Source of the DNA: Pelagibius marinus
GTDB taxonomy: Bacteria > Pseudomonadota > Alphaproteobacteria > Kiloniellales > Kiloniellaceae
Direction of reading: 5' to 3'
Length of the DNA: 64,000 nucleotides
Assembly: GCF_014925385.1 (NCBI RefSeq)
Contig: NZ_JACSDK010000003.1
Location: 248,001-312,000 of the forward strand
Below the pieces are notes generated by a model. The model made no database searches, had not been told where the DNA came from, and saw nothing but the letters and a program-made list of their open reading frames with translations. Position numbers and translations under genes: made by a program. Below, in pieces: positions 9,786 through 20,909 of this stretch. The stretch's first letter is position 1. Every line of letters begins with the position of its first letter.

Positions 9786-11027
9786 TCAGGCCCCACTCAA
9801 CAGGTCATAGAGCGCCAGCGCCACCACCTGGGTCGCCTTGTAGAGGTCGTCCAGCGGCAGGCGTTCGTCGGCGCGGTGGGCGTTGGCTTCCTCGATGTTG
9901 TGGGGGCCGGCGCCGTAGAGCACCGTGGGAATGCCCGCCGCGGTGTAGTGCCGCGCGTCGGTATAGAGCGGCACGCCCTTGGCTTCCACCGTTTCGCCCA
10001 TGACCCCTGTCGCGCGCTGGCAAAGCCTCTGCGTCAAGGCTTCACTGCCGTCCAGCGGCACGAGCGGCGCGGAGAAGAGGATGCGGCGGACGGCGACGGT
10101 GATGCCGGGGAAGGGTGCGGCCGATGACTCGATGAGGCCGCGCAGCTCGGCCTCGACCTCTTCCGGGTTTTCCTCCGGGATCATGCGGCGGTCCAGGCGG
10201 AAGGTCACCTTGTCCGGCACCACATTGGTGTTGATGCCGCCCTCGATGAGGCCGACGGTGCACTGCGGGCTGCCGATGCCCTCGATCTTTGAAACCTTGG
10301 ACGCCAAGCCCTTGCGCCAGCCGTAGAGCGCGGTCAGCACGGCGTTGGCCGCCTCCAGGGCGTCATGGCCGGTAAAGGGCATGGCGGCATGGGCCGACTT
10401 GCCGGTGACCGTCACTTCCAGGTGCAGGCAGCCGTTGTGCGCCGTCACCACGTTGTAGGAGAAGCCGGCGCCGATGGAGAGGTCGGGCTTGGAGATGCCC
10501 TGGTCCAGCAGCCAGCGCGGGCCGATCTCGCCGCCGGCCTCCTCGTCGTAGGTGAAGTGCAACTCCACCGTGCCCTTCAGGTCCGCACCCGCCTTGGCGG
10601 CGGCCTCGAGGGCGAGGAGGGCGTAGGTGTAGGTGGCGAAGTCTGACTTGGAGACGGCGACGCCGCGCCCGTACATCCAGCCGTCGGCCACCTCGGCGCC
10701 GTAGGGGTCCTTGGTCCAGCCCTCGCCCGGCGGCACCACGTCGCCGTGGGCGTTGAGCGCGATCACGGGACCGTCGCCGAACCTGCGGCGCACCACCAGG
10801 TTGGTGGCGGCGATCATGCCGGCGGCCTCGACCGTTGCCTTGGGCACCGGATGGCGCTCGACCTCGAAGCCCAGGCCCTCCAGCAGCTCGGCGGCGCGCT
10901 CGGCATGGGCGGCGCAGTCGCCCGGCGGGTTGTCGGAGGGCACCTTCACCAGTTCCGCCAGGAAGCGGGTCTGGGGCTCGCGCTCGGCCTCAAGGGTGCT
11001 CAGGATCGTTTCTTGGATGTCGGTCAT
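9786..11027 (-). CDS. M20-family metallohydrolase (ArgE/DapE-like) of the purine operon
   Basis: A 413-residue M20 hydrolase, last gene of the minus-strand puuE-uraD-amidohydrolase operon (12 bases after the previous stop). The first metal motif NAHGDVVP (about residue 92) and the catalytic Glu pair in TYDEEAGG (about 160) are present, and an M20 dimerisation domain lies at about 185-300. The motif that normally reads GRGxxDxKG, whose Asp bridges the two zinc ions, here reads GRGVAVSKSD: Val takes that position. This may define a subfamily with altered metal use. Operon position suggests a role on a ureide or N-carbamoyl/N-acyl product, but that is inference. Confidence 0.85.
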   Translation of the reverse strand: MTDIQETILSTLEAEREPQTRFLAELVKVPSDNPPGDCAAHAERAAELLEGLGFEVERHPVPKATVEAAGMIAATNLVVRRRFGDGPVIALNAHGDVVPPGEGWTKDPYGAEVADGWMYGRGVAVSKSDFATYTYALLALEAAAKAGADLKGTVELHFTYDEEAGGEIGPRWLLDQGISKPDLSIGAGFSYNVVTAHNGCLHLEVTVTGKSAHAAMPFTGHDALEAANAVLTALYGWRKGLASKVSKIEGIGSPQCTVGLIEGGINTNVVPDKVTFRLDRRMIPEENPEEVEAELRGLIESSAAPFPGITVAVRRILFSAPLVPLDGSEALTQRLCQRATGVMGETVEAKGVPLYTDARHYTAAGIPTVLYGAGPHNIEEANAHRADERLPLDDLYKATQVVALALYDLLSGA

Positions 11028-11039
11028 TTAAAAGAGGCC

Positions 11040-12293
11040 TCAGCCGAAGTTCGGGTCGAAGTTCTCGAGGAAGTCCAGGAACACCCGGGCCGCCGCTTCG
11101 GCGTCCTCGCTGGTGATGCTTTCCAGCGGGTTATGGCTGATGCCGCCGCCGCAGCGCACGAAGAGCATGGCGATGGGGCAGAGCGCGGAAAGCGCCATGG
11201 CGTCGTGGCCGGCGCCGCTGGGCAGGCGCAGCGCGCGGAAGCCCTGGCGCTCGACGGCCTTGTCGAGCTGCTCCATCAGCGCCGGGTCGCAGCCGGCCGC
11301 GCCTTCCTCGTAGAGCAGCTCCATGGAAAGCTCCAGGCCGCGGCGCCTGGCAATGGCCTGCAGCTTCTCCTTCACCGAGGCGACGGCGGCACTGCGCTGG
11401 CCGTCCTCCGGCGCACGCAGGTCGATGGTGAAGCTGACGCGGCCCGGGATCACGTTGATGGCGCCCGGGGCCGCCTCGATGCGGCCGACGGTGGCGACCA
11501 GGCCTTCCTCGGCGGCGGCGCGCTGCTCGATGGCGGCGATCATCTCCGCCGCGCCGGCCAGGGCGTCCTTGCGCAGGTGCATGGGCACGGTGCCCGCGTG
11601 GCCGGCCATGCCCTCAAGGGTGATGGCGTAGCGGCTGGCGCCGTTGATGGCGGTGACCACGCCGACCGGCAGCTCTTCGGCTTCCAGCACCGGACCCTGC
11701 TCGATGTGCACCTCGACGAAGGCCAGGACGTCTTCCGGCTTGCGCGCCTCGGCGGCGATGGCCGTGGGATCGCAGCCGAAGTGGGTGAGCGCCTCGGCCA
11801 GGCTGGTCCCCTGGGCGTCGGTCGCCGCCAGTGCCGCCTGATCGAAGGTGCCGGCGATGCTGCGCGAGCCGGACAGCGTGGTGGGAAAGCGCACGCCCTC
11901 CTCGTCGCCGAAGGCGATGACCTCCACCGCGAAGGGCAGGCGCTTCTCGCGGGAATCGAGCTCGGCGATGCAGGCGATGGGCAGGGCGACTCCCAGGTTG
12001 CCGTCATAGGCGCCGGCGTCGCGCACGGTGTCGATGTGAGAGCCGGTGATCAGTGTCTTCGCGCCTTCTGTGGCTGCCTCGTAGCGGCCGACAACGTTGC
12101 CGATGGCGTCGATGCGCGCGGTCATGCCGGCGGCGCGCATGGCGGTCATCACCGCTTCGGCGCAGGCCTGGTGCTCGGGGCTGAGGAAGACGCGGGTCAG
12201 CTTCTCTTCCTCTTCGCTGAAGCGCGCCCAGCCGTCGACCATCGCCTTGATCCAGGTCCCGGCCCCGGCCAGGGGGTTCGTGGCGAGGGTCAT
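11040..12293 (-). CDS. allC: Allantoate amidohydrolase / N-carbamoyl amidase family (Zn-dependent)
   Basis: A 417-residue M20 hydrolase of the HyuC/AllC/beta-ureidopropionase group, close to the family's usual 410 residues. Zn ligands and active-site motifs appear in order: GSHIDTV, DGNLGV, GDEEGVRF, HIEQGP, and the C-terminal SGAGHDAM. It would convert allantoate to ureidoglycine/ureidoglycolate with release of ammonia and CO2. The ATG overlaps the uraD stop by four bases (ATGA), so translation is coupled. The operon context with allantoinase strongly favours allantoate over N-carbamoyl amino acids. No ureidoglycolate lyase follows in this window. Confidence 0.88.
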   Translation of the reverse strand: MTLATNPLAGAGTWIKAMVDGWARFSEEEEKLTRVFLSPEHQACAEAVMTAMRAAGMTARIDAIGNVVGRYEAATEGAKTLITGSHIDTVRDAGAYDGNLGVALPIACIAELDSREKRLPFAVEVIAFGDEEGVRFPTTLSGSRSIAGTFDQAALAATDAQGTSLAEALTHFGCDPTAIAAEARKPEDVLAFVEVHIEQGPVLEAEELPVGVVTAINGASRYAITLEGMAGHAGTVPMHLRKDALAGAAEMIAAIEQRAAAEEGLVATVGRIEAAPGAINVIPGRVSFTIDLRAPEDGQRSAAVASVKEKLQAIARRRGLELSMELLYEEGAAGCDPALMEQLDKAVERQGFRALRLPSGAGHDAMALSALCPIAMLFVRCGGGISHNPLESITSEDAEAAARVFLDFLENFDPNFG

Positions 12294-12796
12294 GGCAGCA
12301 TCTCCTTCAGCCGCAAGAGGGCGATTCGTTCGATTTGTTCAAGGGCGGTAGCGGCTTCCGCCGCCGGATCGTTCTCCAACCGGGTCTCGAAGGCCGCCAG
12401 GATCTCCTCCTTGGTACGCCCCTTGACCGCCATGATAAAGGGCATCCCGAACTTCGCCTTGTAGCGCTCATTCAGCTCGGTGAAGCGCGCCCGCTCCGCG
12501 TCGCTCAGCAGGTCGAGCCCGGCGGCCGCCTGCTCCCTGGTCGACTCCGCCGTCAGCCGCCCGGCCTGGGCCAGGCGCCCGGCCAGGTCCGGGTGGGCCT
12601 GGATAAGGGCGCGCTTCTGTTCTTCGCTTCCGGCGCGCAGCGCGGCGGCCATGGCCACGTGCAGACCTTCAGGAGTCCAGGGTTCCGCCGGCAGGCCGGC
12701 GTCGAAGGCGGCCTCGGCGATCCAGGGGGAATGCTCGAAGACGCTGCCGAAGCGGGCGACGAAGGCCGCGCGGTCCTGTGTGGCCGCCTCGGTCAC
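12290..12796 (-). CDS. uraD: OHCU decarboxylase
   Basis: A 168-residue protein matching 2-oxo-4-hydroxy-4-carboxy-5-ureidoimidazoline decarboxylase, which converts OHCU to S-allantoin. Family features are FGSVFEHSPWIAEAAF near the N-terminus with the catalytic His, AHPDLAGRLA, LNERYKAKFGMPFIMAVKG, and a helical C-terminus. The start is GTG 12796, which overlaps the PuuE TGA (GTGA); the long in-frame extension further upstream is antisense-frame noise through puuE. It sits between puuE and the allantoate hydrolase, so it would act two steps before the latter. Length and motifs are normal. Confidence 0.92.
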   Translation of the reverse strand: MTEAATQDRAAFVARFGSVFEHSPWIAEAAFDAGLPAEPWTPEGLHVAMAAALRAGSEEQKRALIQAHPDLAGRLAQAGRLTAESTREQAAAGLDLLSDAERARFTELNERYKAKFGMPFIMAVKGRTKEEILAAFETRLENDPAAEAATALEQIERIALLRLKEMLP

Positions 12797-13701
12797 GGCT
12801 TGTGGGTCTCGTGCCAGTGGCGGGCGATGTCGATGCGCCGCGCCGCCCAGACGGCGTCGTGCGATTGCACGTAGTCGAGGAAGCGGGCCAGGGCCGCGGC
12901 GCGCCCGGGCCGCCCGGCGAGGCGGCAGTGCAGGCCGACGGACATCATCTTCGGCTGCCCGGCGCGGCCCTCGGCATAGAGCATATCGAAGGAGTCCTTC
13001 AGGTAGGCGAAGAACTGGTCGCCCGAATTGAAGCCCTGGGGCGTGGCGAAGCGCATGTCGTTGGCGTCCAGGGTGTAGGGCACGATGAGGTGCGGGCCCT
13101 TGGGCCCCTGAACCCAGTAGGGCAGGTCGTCGGCGTAGGAATCGGCGGAATAGAGGAAGCCGCCTTCCTCCATCACCAGGTCCAGGCTGTGGATCGAGGT
13201 GCGCCCGGTGTACCAGCCCAGCGGCCTCTCGCCGGTGACTTCCGTGTGGATACGGATCGCCTCGTCCAGCTGGGCGCGCTCCTCGTCCTTGGTGAAGTCC
13301 TTGTATTCGATCCATTTCAGGCCGTGGGAGGCGATCTCCCAGCCCGCCTCTTTCATGGCGGCCACCGCGCCGGGATTGCGCTGAAGCGCCGTGGCGACGC
13401 CGTAGACCGTGACCGGGATACCGGCGGTGGTGAAGAGGCGGTGCAGGCGCCAGAAGCCCGCGCGGCTGCCGTACTCGTAGATCGATTCCATGTTCATGTG
13501 GCGCTGGCCGGGCCAGGCCTGGGCGCCGACGATCTCGGAGAGGAAGGCCTCGGAAGCGGCGTCGCCGTGCAGGATGTTGTTCTCGCCGCCTTCCTCGTAG
13601 TTGATGACGAACTGCACCGCGATGCGGGCGCGGCCGGGCCAGGCCGCATCGGGGGGTGTCGCGCCGTAGCCGATCAGGTCGCGCGGATAGTCGCTGGTCA
13701 T
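12793..13701 (-). CDS. puuE: Allantoinase, polysaccharide-deacetylase type
   Basis: A 302-residue PuuE protein. The family-specific N-terminal NYEEGGENNILHGD is near residue 34, followed by a NodB-like barrel with ASHGLKWIEYKDF and GWYTGRTSIHSLDL. PuuE opens the hydantoin ring of allantoin to give allantoate without the metal centre of classical AllB allantoinases. It is the first gene of the operon puuE-uraD-allC-M20, divergent from uraH-xdhAB across a 266-base spacer. Length is typical (about 300-310). Confidence 0.93.
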   Translation of the reverse strand: MTSDYPRDLIGYGATPPDAAWPGRARIAVQFVINYEEGGENNILHGDAASEAFLSEIVGAQAWPGQRHMNMESIYEYGSRAGFWRLHRLFTTAGIPVTVYGVATALQRNPGAVAAMKEAGWEIASHGLKWIEYKDFTKDEERAQLDEAIRIHTEVTGERPLGWYTGRTSIHSLDLVMEEGGFLYSADSYADDLPYWVQGPKGPHLIVPYTLDANDMRFATPQGFNSGDQFFAYLKDSFDMLYAEGRAGQPKMMSVGLHCRLAGRPGRAAALARFLDYVQSHDAVWAARRIDIARHWHETHKP

Positions 13702-13967
13702 GGTCTGGTCGCTTCCCCTTTGAGGCCGCCCTTTGCGGCAAGGCCCCGCATCATAGTAACGCAGACGAACGGGGCTGAATTTGCATGTTTTTTTTGAAAC
13801 TGCTTCCGGAGGGAGTAGTCTTCAGTTTCCCGTCGCGAGCCCTGAGAATTACCCGACTCAGAAGGTCGGCGACAAGAACTGAGACAACCCCTAATCAATC
13901 GGGGGAGGCCCGTAAAGGGCTGAAACGACCCGCTAATTGGGCCGAGCTGACCGTGAGGGGGATAGAC
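13702..13967. promoter_or_regulatory. Divergent control region of the two purine operons
   Basis: The spacer separates the starts of puuE (minus) and uraH (plus) and must hold both promoters. It contains a run of eight T, and an inverted repeat GAAACTG (13797-13803) / CAGTTTC (13824-13830) with about a 20-base gap, a possible regulator site. I see no clear sigma-70 hexamer pair. A purine-responsive regulator is likely, but none is encoded next to it; the nearest candidate is the LysR gene at 32797. Confidence 0.4.
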
Positions 13968-14324
13968 ATGAGCGGCAAACTGACAACCCATGTGCTGGAT
14001 ACGGCCGCCGGCCGGCCGGCCGCCGGGGTGCGGATCGAGGTCTTTCGCCTGGCCGGCGAAAGCCGCGATCGCCTGACCGCGGTCGAAACCAACGCCGATG
14101 GGCGCTGCGACGCCCCGCTGCTTGCGGGCGCCGATTTCGCCGCCGGGACCTACGAGCTGGTCTTCCATGCCGGCGATTACTTCCGCGGCGCCGGGAGCGA
14201 CCTGCCGTCGCCGGCCTTCCTCGACGTGGTGCCGATCCGCTTCGGCATCGCCGAGCCCGGCCAGCACTACCACGTGCCGCTGCTGATCTCGCCCTACGGC
14301 TATTCCACCTACCGGGGCAGCTGA
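13968..14324 (+). CDS. uraH: 5-hydroxyisourate hydrolase (transthyretin-related)
   Basis: A 118-residue TRP-family enzyme. The N-terminal signature [14 protein letters not shown] contains the catalytic His, and the C-terminal [18 protein letters not shown] ends with the hallmark YRGS tetrapeptide. It hydrolyses 5-hydroxyisourate to OHCU, which UraD then decarboxylates. I chose ATG 13968, preceded by GAGGGGG, over a longer in-frame extension to 13785 that lacks family similarity. It is the first gene of the uraH-xdhA-xdhB-transporter series; the xdhA start is only four bases after its stop. Confidence 0.95.
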   Translation: MSGKLTTHVLDTAAGRPAAGVRIEVFRLAGESRDRLTAVETNADGRCDAPLLAGADFAAGTYELVFHAGDYFRGAGSDLPSPAFLDVVPIRFGIAEPGQHYHVPLLISPYGYSTYRGS

Positions 14325-14328
14325 GATC

Positions 14329-15813
14329 ATGCGCGGCGAAATCCGATTCCTGCTGGATGACGCGCCGCGCCGCCTGACGCAGTTCGATCCCACCATGACC
14401 GTGCTGGACTACCTGCGCCAAACCGAGCAGCTGACCGGCACCAAGGAAGGCTGCAACGAAGGCGACTGCGGGGCCTGCACCGTGGTGCTGGCAAAGCCGG
14501 AGAACGGCCGGCTGCGCTACCAGGCGGTCAACGCCTGCATCCAGTTCCTCGGCACCCTGGACGGCTGCCAGCTCATCACCGTGGAACATCTCGCGAAAGA
14601 GGGGCGGTTGCATCCGGTGCAGCAGGCCATGGTCGATCTGCACGGCTCGCAATGCGGCTTCTGCACGCCGGGTTTCGTCATGTCGCTCTTTGCCATGACC
14701 CGCGACCACGAGGTGGCCCCCGACGAAGCCACCATCGACGATGTGCTGGCGGGCAACCTCTGCCGCTGCACCGGCTACGCGCCCATCGCCCGCGCGGCCA
14801 AGAGCGCTTACGATCTGAACCCGCGTGCGGACAGCTTCGCCGCGGGCGAAGCGGCGACTCTGGAGAAGCTGGAGGCGCTGCGCGACGACGAGACCATTGC
14901 CCTGGGCGGCGCCGGGGGCAGGCGCTTCTTCGCACCGGCGACGCTGGATGACCTGGCGGCGCTCTACGAAGAGCACCCCGAGGCGACCTTGAGCGCCGGT
15001 TCCACCGACGTCGGCCTCTGGGTCACCAAGCAGATGCAGCGCCCGGCGACGCTGATCTATACCGGCCGCGTGGCCGAGCTGGCGCGGATCGAGGAGACGG
15101 CCGGGGCCGTCGAGATCGGCGCCGGGGCCACCTACAGCGCTGCGCTGGCCCTGCTGGCCCGGCACTACCCGGACATGGGCGAGGTGATCCGCCGCATCGG
15201 CTCGGTGCAGATCCGCAACACCGGGACGATCGGCGGCAACATCGCCAACGGCTCGCCCATCGGCGACTCGCCGCCGCTGCTGATCGCCGCCGGTGCCAGC
15301 CTGCAACTGCGCAAAGGGTCGGTGCGCCGTTCCCTGCCGTTGGAGGACTTCTTCCTCGACTACGGCAAGCAGGACCGCGCGCCCGGCGAGCTGGTGGAGC
15401 GAGTCACCCTGCCGCTGCCCGAGGCCGGCAGCATCTTCCGCGCCTACAAGATCTCCAAGCGTTTCGACCAGGACATCACGGCGGCGCTGGGCGTCTTCAA
15501 CCTGAAGATCGAAGGCGGCGTGGTGGCCGCGGCGCGTATCGCCTACGGCGGCATGGCGGCGACGCCCAAACGCGCGGCGCGGGCCGAGGCGGCGCTGTTG
15601 GGCCAGCCCTGGAACGAGGCGACCGTGGCGCGCGCCATGGCGGCCCTGGAGGACGACTTCCAGCCGCTGACCGACTGGCGCGCCAGCGCGGCCTACCGCA
15701 TGAAGGTGGCGCAGAACCTGCTGCGCCGCTGCTTCATCGAGACGACGGCGCCGGACAGCGCCACGCGGCTCGCCGGAGCGGCCCTCGAGGAACTGGGGAG
15801 GGTCGCAGGGTAA
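14329..15813 (+). CDS. xdhA: Xanthine dehydrogenase small subunit (2Fe-2S/FAD)
   Basis: A 494-residue subunit. The N-terminal plant-type ferredoxin domain holds its cluster in GCNEGDCGACTVV, and the second [2Fe-2S] domain has QCGFCTPG and LCRCTGY (about 108-150). A FAD-binding domain covers about 195-385 (SAGSTDVGLWVTK, then IGGNIANGSPIGDS), with a CO-dehydrogenase flavoprotein C-terminal domain to the end. It passes electrons from the Mo centre in XdhB to NAD+ during hypoxanthine/xanthine oxidation. Length is typical of bacterial XdhA (about 480-500). It is very tightly spaced after uraH. Confidence 0.96.
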   Translation: MRGEIRFLLDDAPRRLTQFDPTMTVLDYLRQTEQLTGTKEGCNEGDCGACTVVLAKPENGRLRYQAVNACIQFLGTLDGCQLITVEHLAKEGRLHPVQQAMVDLHGSQCGFCTPGFVMSLFAMTRDHEVAPDEATIDDVLAGNLCRCTGYAPIARAAKSAYDLNPRADSFAAGEAATLEKLEALRDDETIALGGAGGRRFFAPATLDDLAALYEEHPEATLSAGSTDVGLWVTKQMQRPATLIYTGRVAELARIEETAGAVEIGAGATYSAALALLARHYPDMGEVIRRIGSVQIRNTGTIGGNIANGSPIGDSPPLLIAAGASLQLRKGSVRRSLPLEDFFLDYGKQDRAPGELVERVTLPLPEAGSIFRAYKISKRFDQDITAALGVFNLKIEGGVVAAARIAYGGMAATPKRAARAEAALLGQPWNEATVARAMAALEDDFQPLTDWRASAAYRMKVAQNLLRRCFIETTAPDSATRLAGAALEELGRVAG

Positions 15814-15909
15814 CAGGGCTTTGCGCCCGCCTCCGCTTGGTGGGATCATCGCGCGGGGAATTCGAAAGACGAGACCGGCAGACAGCCGGCGAGACGACGG
15901 AGAGGCTTC

Positions 15910-18248
15910 TTGGCTGGGATCAAAGCTGACGTGATCAGGGGCGGTGTGCAGACACCGCAGCGCCACGACAGCGGCCACAAGCACGTGGCCGGCGCGGCCG
16001 CCTATGCCGACGACCTCGTCGAGCCGCAGGGCCTGCTGCACGTCTGCCTCGGCCTCTCCAGCCACGCCCATGCCCGCCTGAAGAAAGTCGACCTGGATCC
16101 GGTGCGCCGGGCGGAAGGCGTGCACCTGGTGCTGACCGCCGCCGACATTCCCGGCGTCAACGACATCAGCCCGACCCACCTGCACGACGAGCCGATCCTG
16201 GCCGAGGACGAGGTGCACTACGCAGGCCAGCCGATCTTCGCGGTGGCGGCGGAGACCCGCGAGCAGGCACGCTTCGCCGCTCGCCTGGCCGCGATCGACT
16301 ACGAGCCCCTGCCGGCGGTGCTCAGCTACGAAGAGGCACGGGCGGCGGGCAAGCTGGTGACCGAGCCCATGACGCTGGCGCGCGGCGACGCCAAGGCGGC
16401 GCTCGAAAAGGCGCCGCGGCGCCTCGCCGGGCAGATGAACCTGGGCGGGCAGGAGCACTTCTACCTGGAAAGCCAGATCGCGCTGGCCTACCCGGGCGAG
16501 GACGACGAGGTGACGGTGATCTGCTCCACCCAGCACCCGACGGAGATCCAGACCATGGTGGCCGGGGCGCTGGGCGTGCCGGCCAATGCGGTGACGAGCC
16601 AGGTGCGGCGCATGGGCGGCGCCTTCGGCGGCAAGGAGACGCAGGGCAACCTCTTCGCCGCGGTGGCGGCGCTGGTCGCCAAGAAGACGGGCCGCGCCGC
16701 CAAGCTGCGCCCGGACCGCGACGACGACATGGTCATCACCGGCAAGCGCCACGACTTCCTCATCGACTACGAGGTCGGCTTCGACGACGAAGGGCGCATC
16801 CTCGCCGTCGACATGAACTACGCGGCGCGCTGCGGCTGGTCGGCGGACCTCTCCGGCCCGGTCACCGACCGCACCCTGTTTCACGCCGACAACTGCTACT
16901 ACTTCCCCGAGGTGCGCCTGACCTCGGAGCCCTTGCGGACCAACACCTGCTCCCACACCGCCTTCCGCGGCTTCGGCGGGCCGCAGGGCATGGTCGGCGG
17001 CGAGCGCGTGATCGAGGAGATCGCCTTCGCCCTGGGCAAGGACCCGCTGGAAATCCGCAAGCTGAACCTCTACGGCCCCGGGCGCGACATCACCCCCTAC
17101 CACCAGCAGGTGGAGGACAACATCGCGCCGGAGATCATCGCGAAGCTGGAGGCCGACTGCGACTATGCGAAGCGCCGCGAAGAGATCCGCCAGTTCAACA
17201 AGGCCTCGCCGGTCATCAAGCGCGGCATCGCCCTGACGCCGGTGAAGTTCGGCATCTCCTTCACGCTGACGGCCTACAACCAGGCCGGCGCCCTGGTGCA
17301 CATCTACCGCGACGGCTCGGTGCACCTGAACCACGGCGGCACGGAGATGGGGCAGGGGCTCTACACCAAGGTGGCGCAGGTGGTGGCCGAGGCTTTCCAG
17401 GTCGACATCGACAAGGTGAAGATCACCGCCACCTCCACCGGCAAGGTGCCCAACACCTCGGCGACCGCCGCCTCCTCCGGCTCCGACATCAACGGCATGG
17501 CCGCGCTCAACGCCTGCACCGCCATCAAGGCGCGGCTCGTCGACTTCGCGGCGGAGAACTGGGAAGTGCCCAGGGAACAGGTCGAGTTCCTGCCGGGCCG
17601 GGTGCGCGTCGGCAACCAGGAGGTCGACTTTCCCGACTTCGTGAACGCGGCCTACATGGCCCGCGTCTCGCTGTCCTCCACCGGCTTCTACAAGACGCCG
17701 AAGATCCATTGGGACCGGGCGGCCGGCAAGGGCCGGCCCTTCTACTACTACTCCTATGGAGCGGCGGCCACGGAAGTCGCGGTCGACACCCTGACCGGCG
17801 AGTACCGGGTGGTCCGGGTCGACATCCTGCACGACGTGGGCGAGTCCCTGAACCCGGCCCTCGACATCGGCCAGATCGAGGGCGGCTTCGTGCAGGGCAT
17901 GGGCTGGCTCACCACGGAGGAGCTGTGGTGGGACGACAAGGGGCAGTTACGCACCCACGCGCCCTCGACCTACAAGATCCCGGCCTGCGGCGACCGCCCG
18001 CGCATCTTCAATGTCGACCTGGTGCAGGACAGCCCGAACCGCGAGGAGACCATCTTCCGCTCCAAGGCGGTGGGCGAGCCGCCGCTGATGCTGGCGATCT
18101 CGGTGCTGCAGGCGCTGTCCGACGCCATCGCCTCGGTCGCGGACTACCGCCTCTGCCCGCGCCTCGACGCCCCGGCGACGCCGGAACGGGTGCTCATGAC
18201 CGTCGAGCGCCTGCAAAGGGAAGCGGCCGAGCTGGAAGGAAAGGTGGC

Positions 18249-18252
<4 letters not shown>
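15910..18252 (+). CDS. xdhB: Xanthine dehydrogenase molybdopterin subunit
   Basis: A 780-residue Mo-binding subunit. An Ald_Xan_dh_C domain (about 20-130, KHVAGAAAYADDLVEPQG) is followed by the molybdopterin domains. Landmarks are GQEHFYLESQ, RMGGAFGGKE, TAFRGFGGPQG, and near the C-terminus SKAVGEPPLMLA containing the catalytic Glu. The start is TTG 15910 with GGAGAG seven bases upstream; no ATG is available nearby. Its TGA overlaps the ATG of the ABC ATPase, tying transporter expression to the enzyme. The accessory xdhC usually found downstream is absent here. Confidence 0.96.
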
Positions 18253-19800
<1,548 letters not shown>

Positions 19801-19811
<11 letters not shown>

Positions 19812-20904
19812 GGCACCACTGTTCAAGATCGAGCCGCGGCGCGAGGTCTCGCGCGGCCTGCTCTACGCGACGCCGCTGCTGGCCGTTGCGCTGACCGTCG
19901 TCGCCGGCTTCTTCATCTTCCTCGCCATGGGCTACGACCCCTTCCTGGCGCTCTATCACTTCTTCGTCTCGCCGCTGCTGACCGTCTACGGCTGGAGCGA
20001 GCTGATGGTGAAGGGGGCGCCGCTGATCATGATCGGCGTCGGCCTGGCGGTGGGCTTCCGCGCCAACGTCTGGAACATCGGCGCCGAGGGGCAGCTCACC
20101 ATGGGCGCCGTCGCCGGCGGCGCGGTGGCACTCGCCTTCTGGGGCGAGGAAACGGCGCTGACGCTGCCGCTCATGTGCCTGGCCGGGATCGCCGGCGGCA
20201 TGGCCTACGCGGCCATCCCGGCCTTCCTGAAGACTCGTTTCGGGGTCAACGAGATCCTGACCAGCCTGATGCTGACCTACGTGGCGACGCTCTTCCTCTC
20301 GACCCTGGTCTACGGGCCGCTGAAGGATCCGCTGGGCTTCAATTTCCCGCAGTCGCGCATGTTCGGCGACGCCGCCCTGCTTCCGATCCTGGCCGGGGGC
20401 ACGCGCCTGCACCTGGGGACTTTCATCGCGCTGGCCATCGCCGTGGCCGGCTGGGTGCTGATGACCTTCACCATCGTCGGCTTCCAGGTGCGCGTGCTGG
20501 GCCAGGCGCCCCAGGCGGCGCGCTTCGCCGGCTTCAGCGGGCCGCGCCTGGTGTGGCTCGTGCTGCTCTTGAGCGGCGGGCTGGCGGGCCTCGCCGGGCT
20601 CTTCGAGGTCGCCGGGCCGATCGGCCAGCTGGTCCCGCAGATATCCCCCGGCTACGGCTTCACCGCCATCATCGTCGCCTTCCTCGGGCGCCTGCACCCG
20701 CTGGGGATCATCCTCTCGGGCCTCTTGATGGCGCTCAGCTACATCGGCGGCGAGACGGCGCAGGTGGAGGTCGGCCTGCCCCAGGCGGTGACCGGCGTCT
20801 TCCAGGGCCTGCTGCTGTTCTTCCTGCTGGCCTCCGACTTCCTGGTGCGCTACCGCCTGCGCCTGCGCGGCGCGGTTGCCGTGCAGCCGCAAGCGGCGGA
20901 GTAG
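19801..20904 (+). CDS. BMP-type ABC transporter permease 1 (YufP-like)
   Basis: A 367-residue integral membrane protein with about nine to ten hydrophobic segments of the BPD_transp_2 family. Landmarks include GLAVGFRANVWNIGAEGQ (about 74-92), LMLTYVATLFLS and IVAFLGRLHPLG. It overlaps the ATPase gene by 11 bases and is followed five bases later by a second permease. Together they form the heterodimeric channel typical of BMP/nucleoside systems. Confidence 0.92.
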
Positions 20905-20909
20905 AGCGC

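Noticed and set aside
10746-12464. 572-residue plus-strand frame opposite the M20 and AllC genes
   Set aside because: Shadow of two enzymes with complete active-site motifs on the minus strand.
13933-17832. 1299-residue minus-strand open frame across uraH-xdhA-xdhB
   Set aside because: Antisense to well-supported genes; the product is His/Arg/Val-rich low-complexity with no motif, as expected from GC-rich antisense frames.
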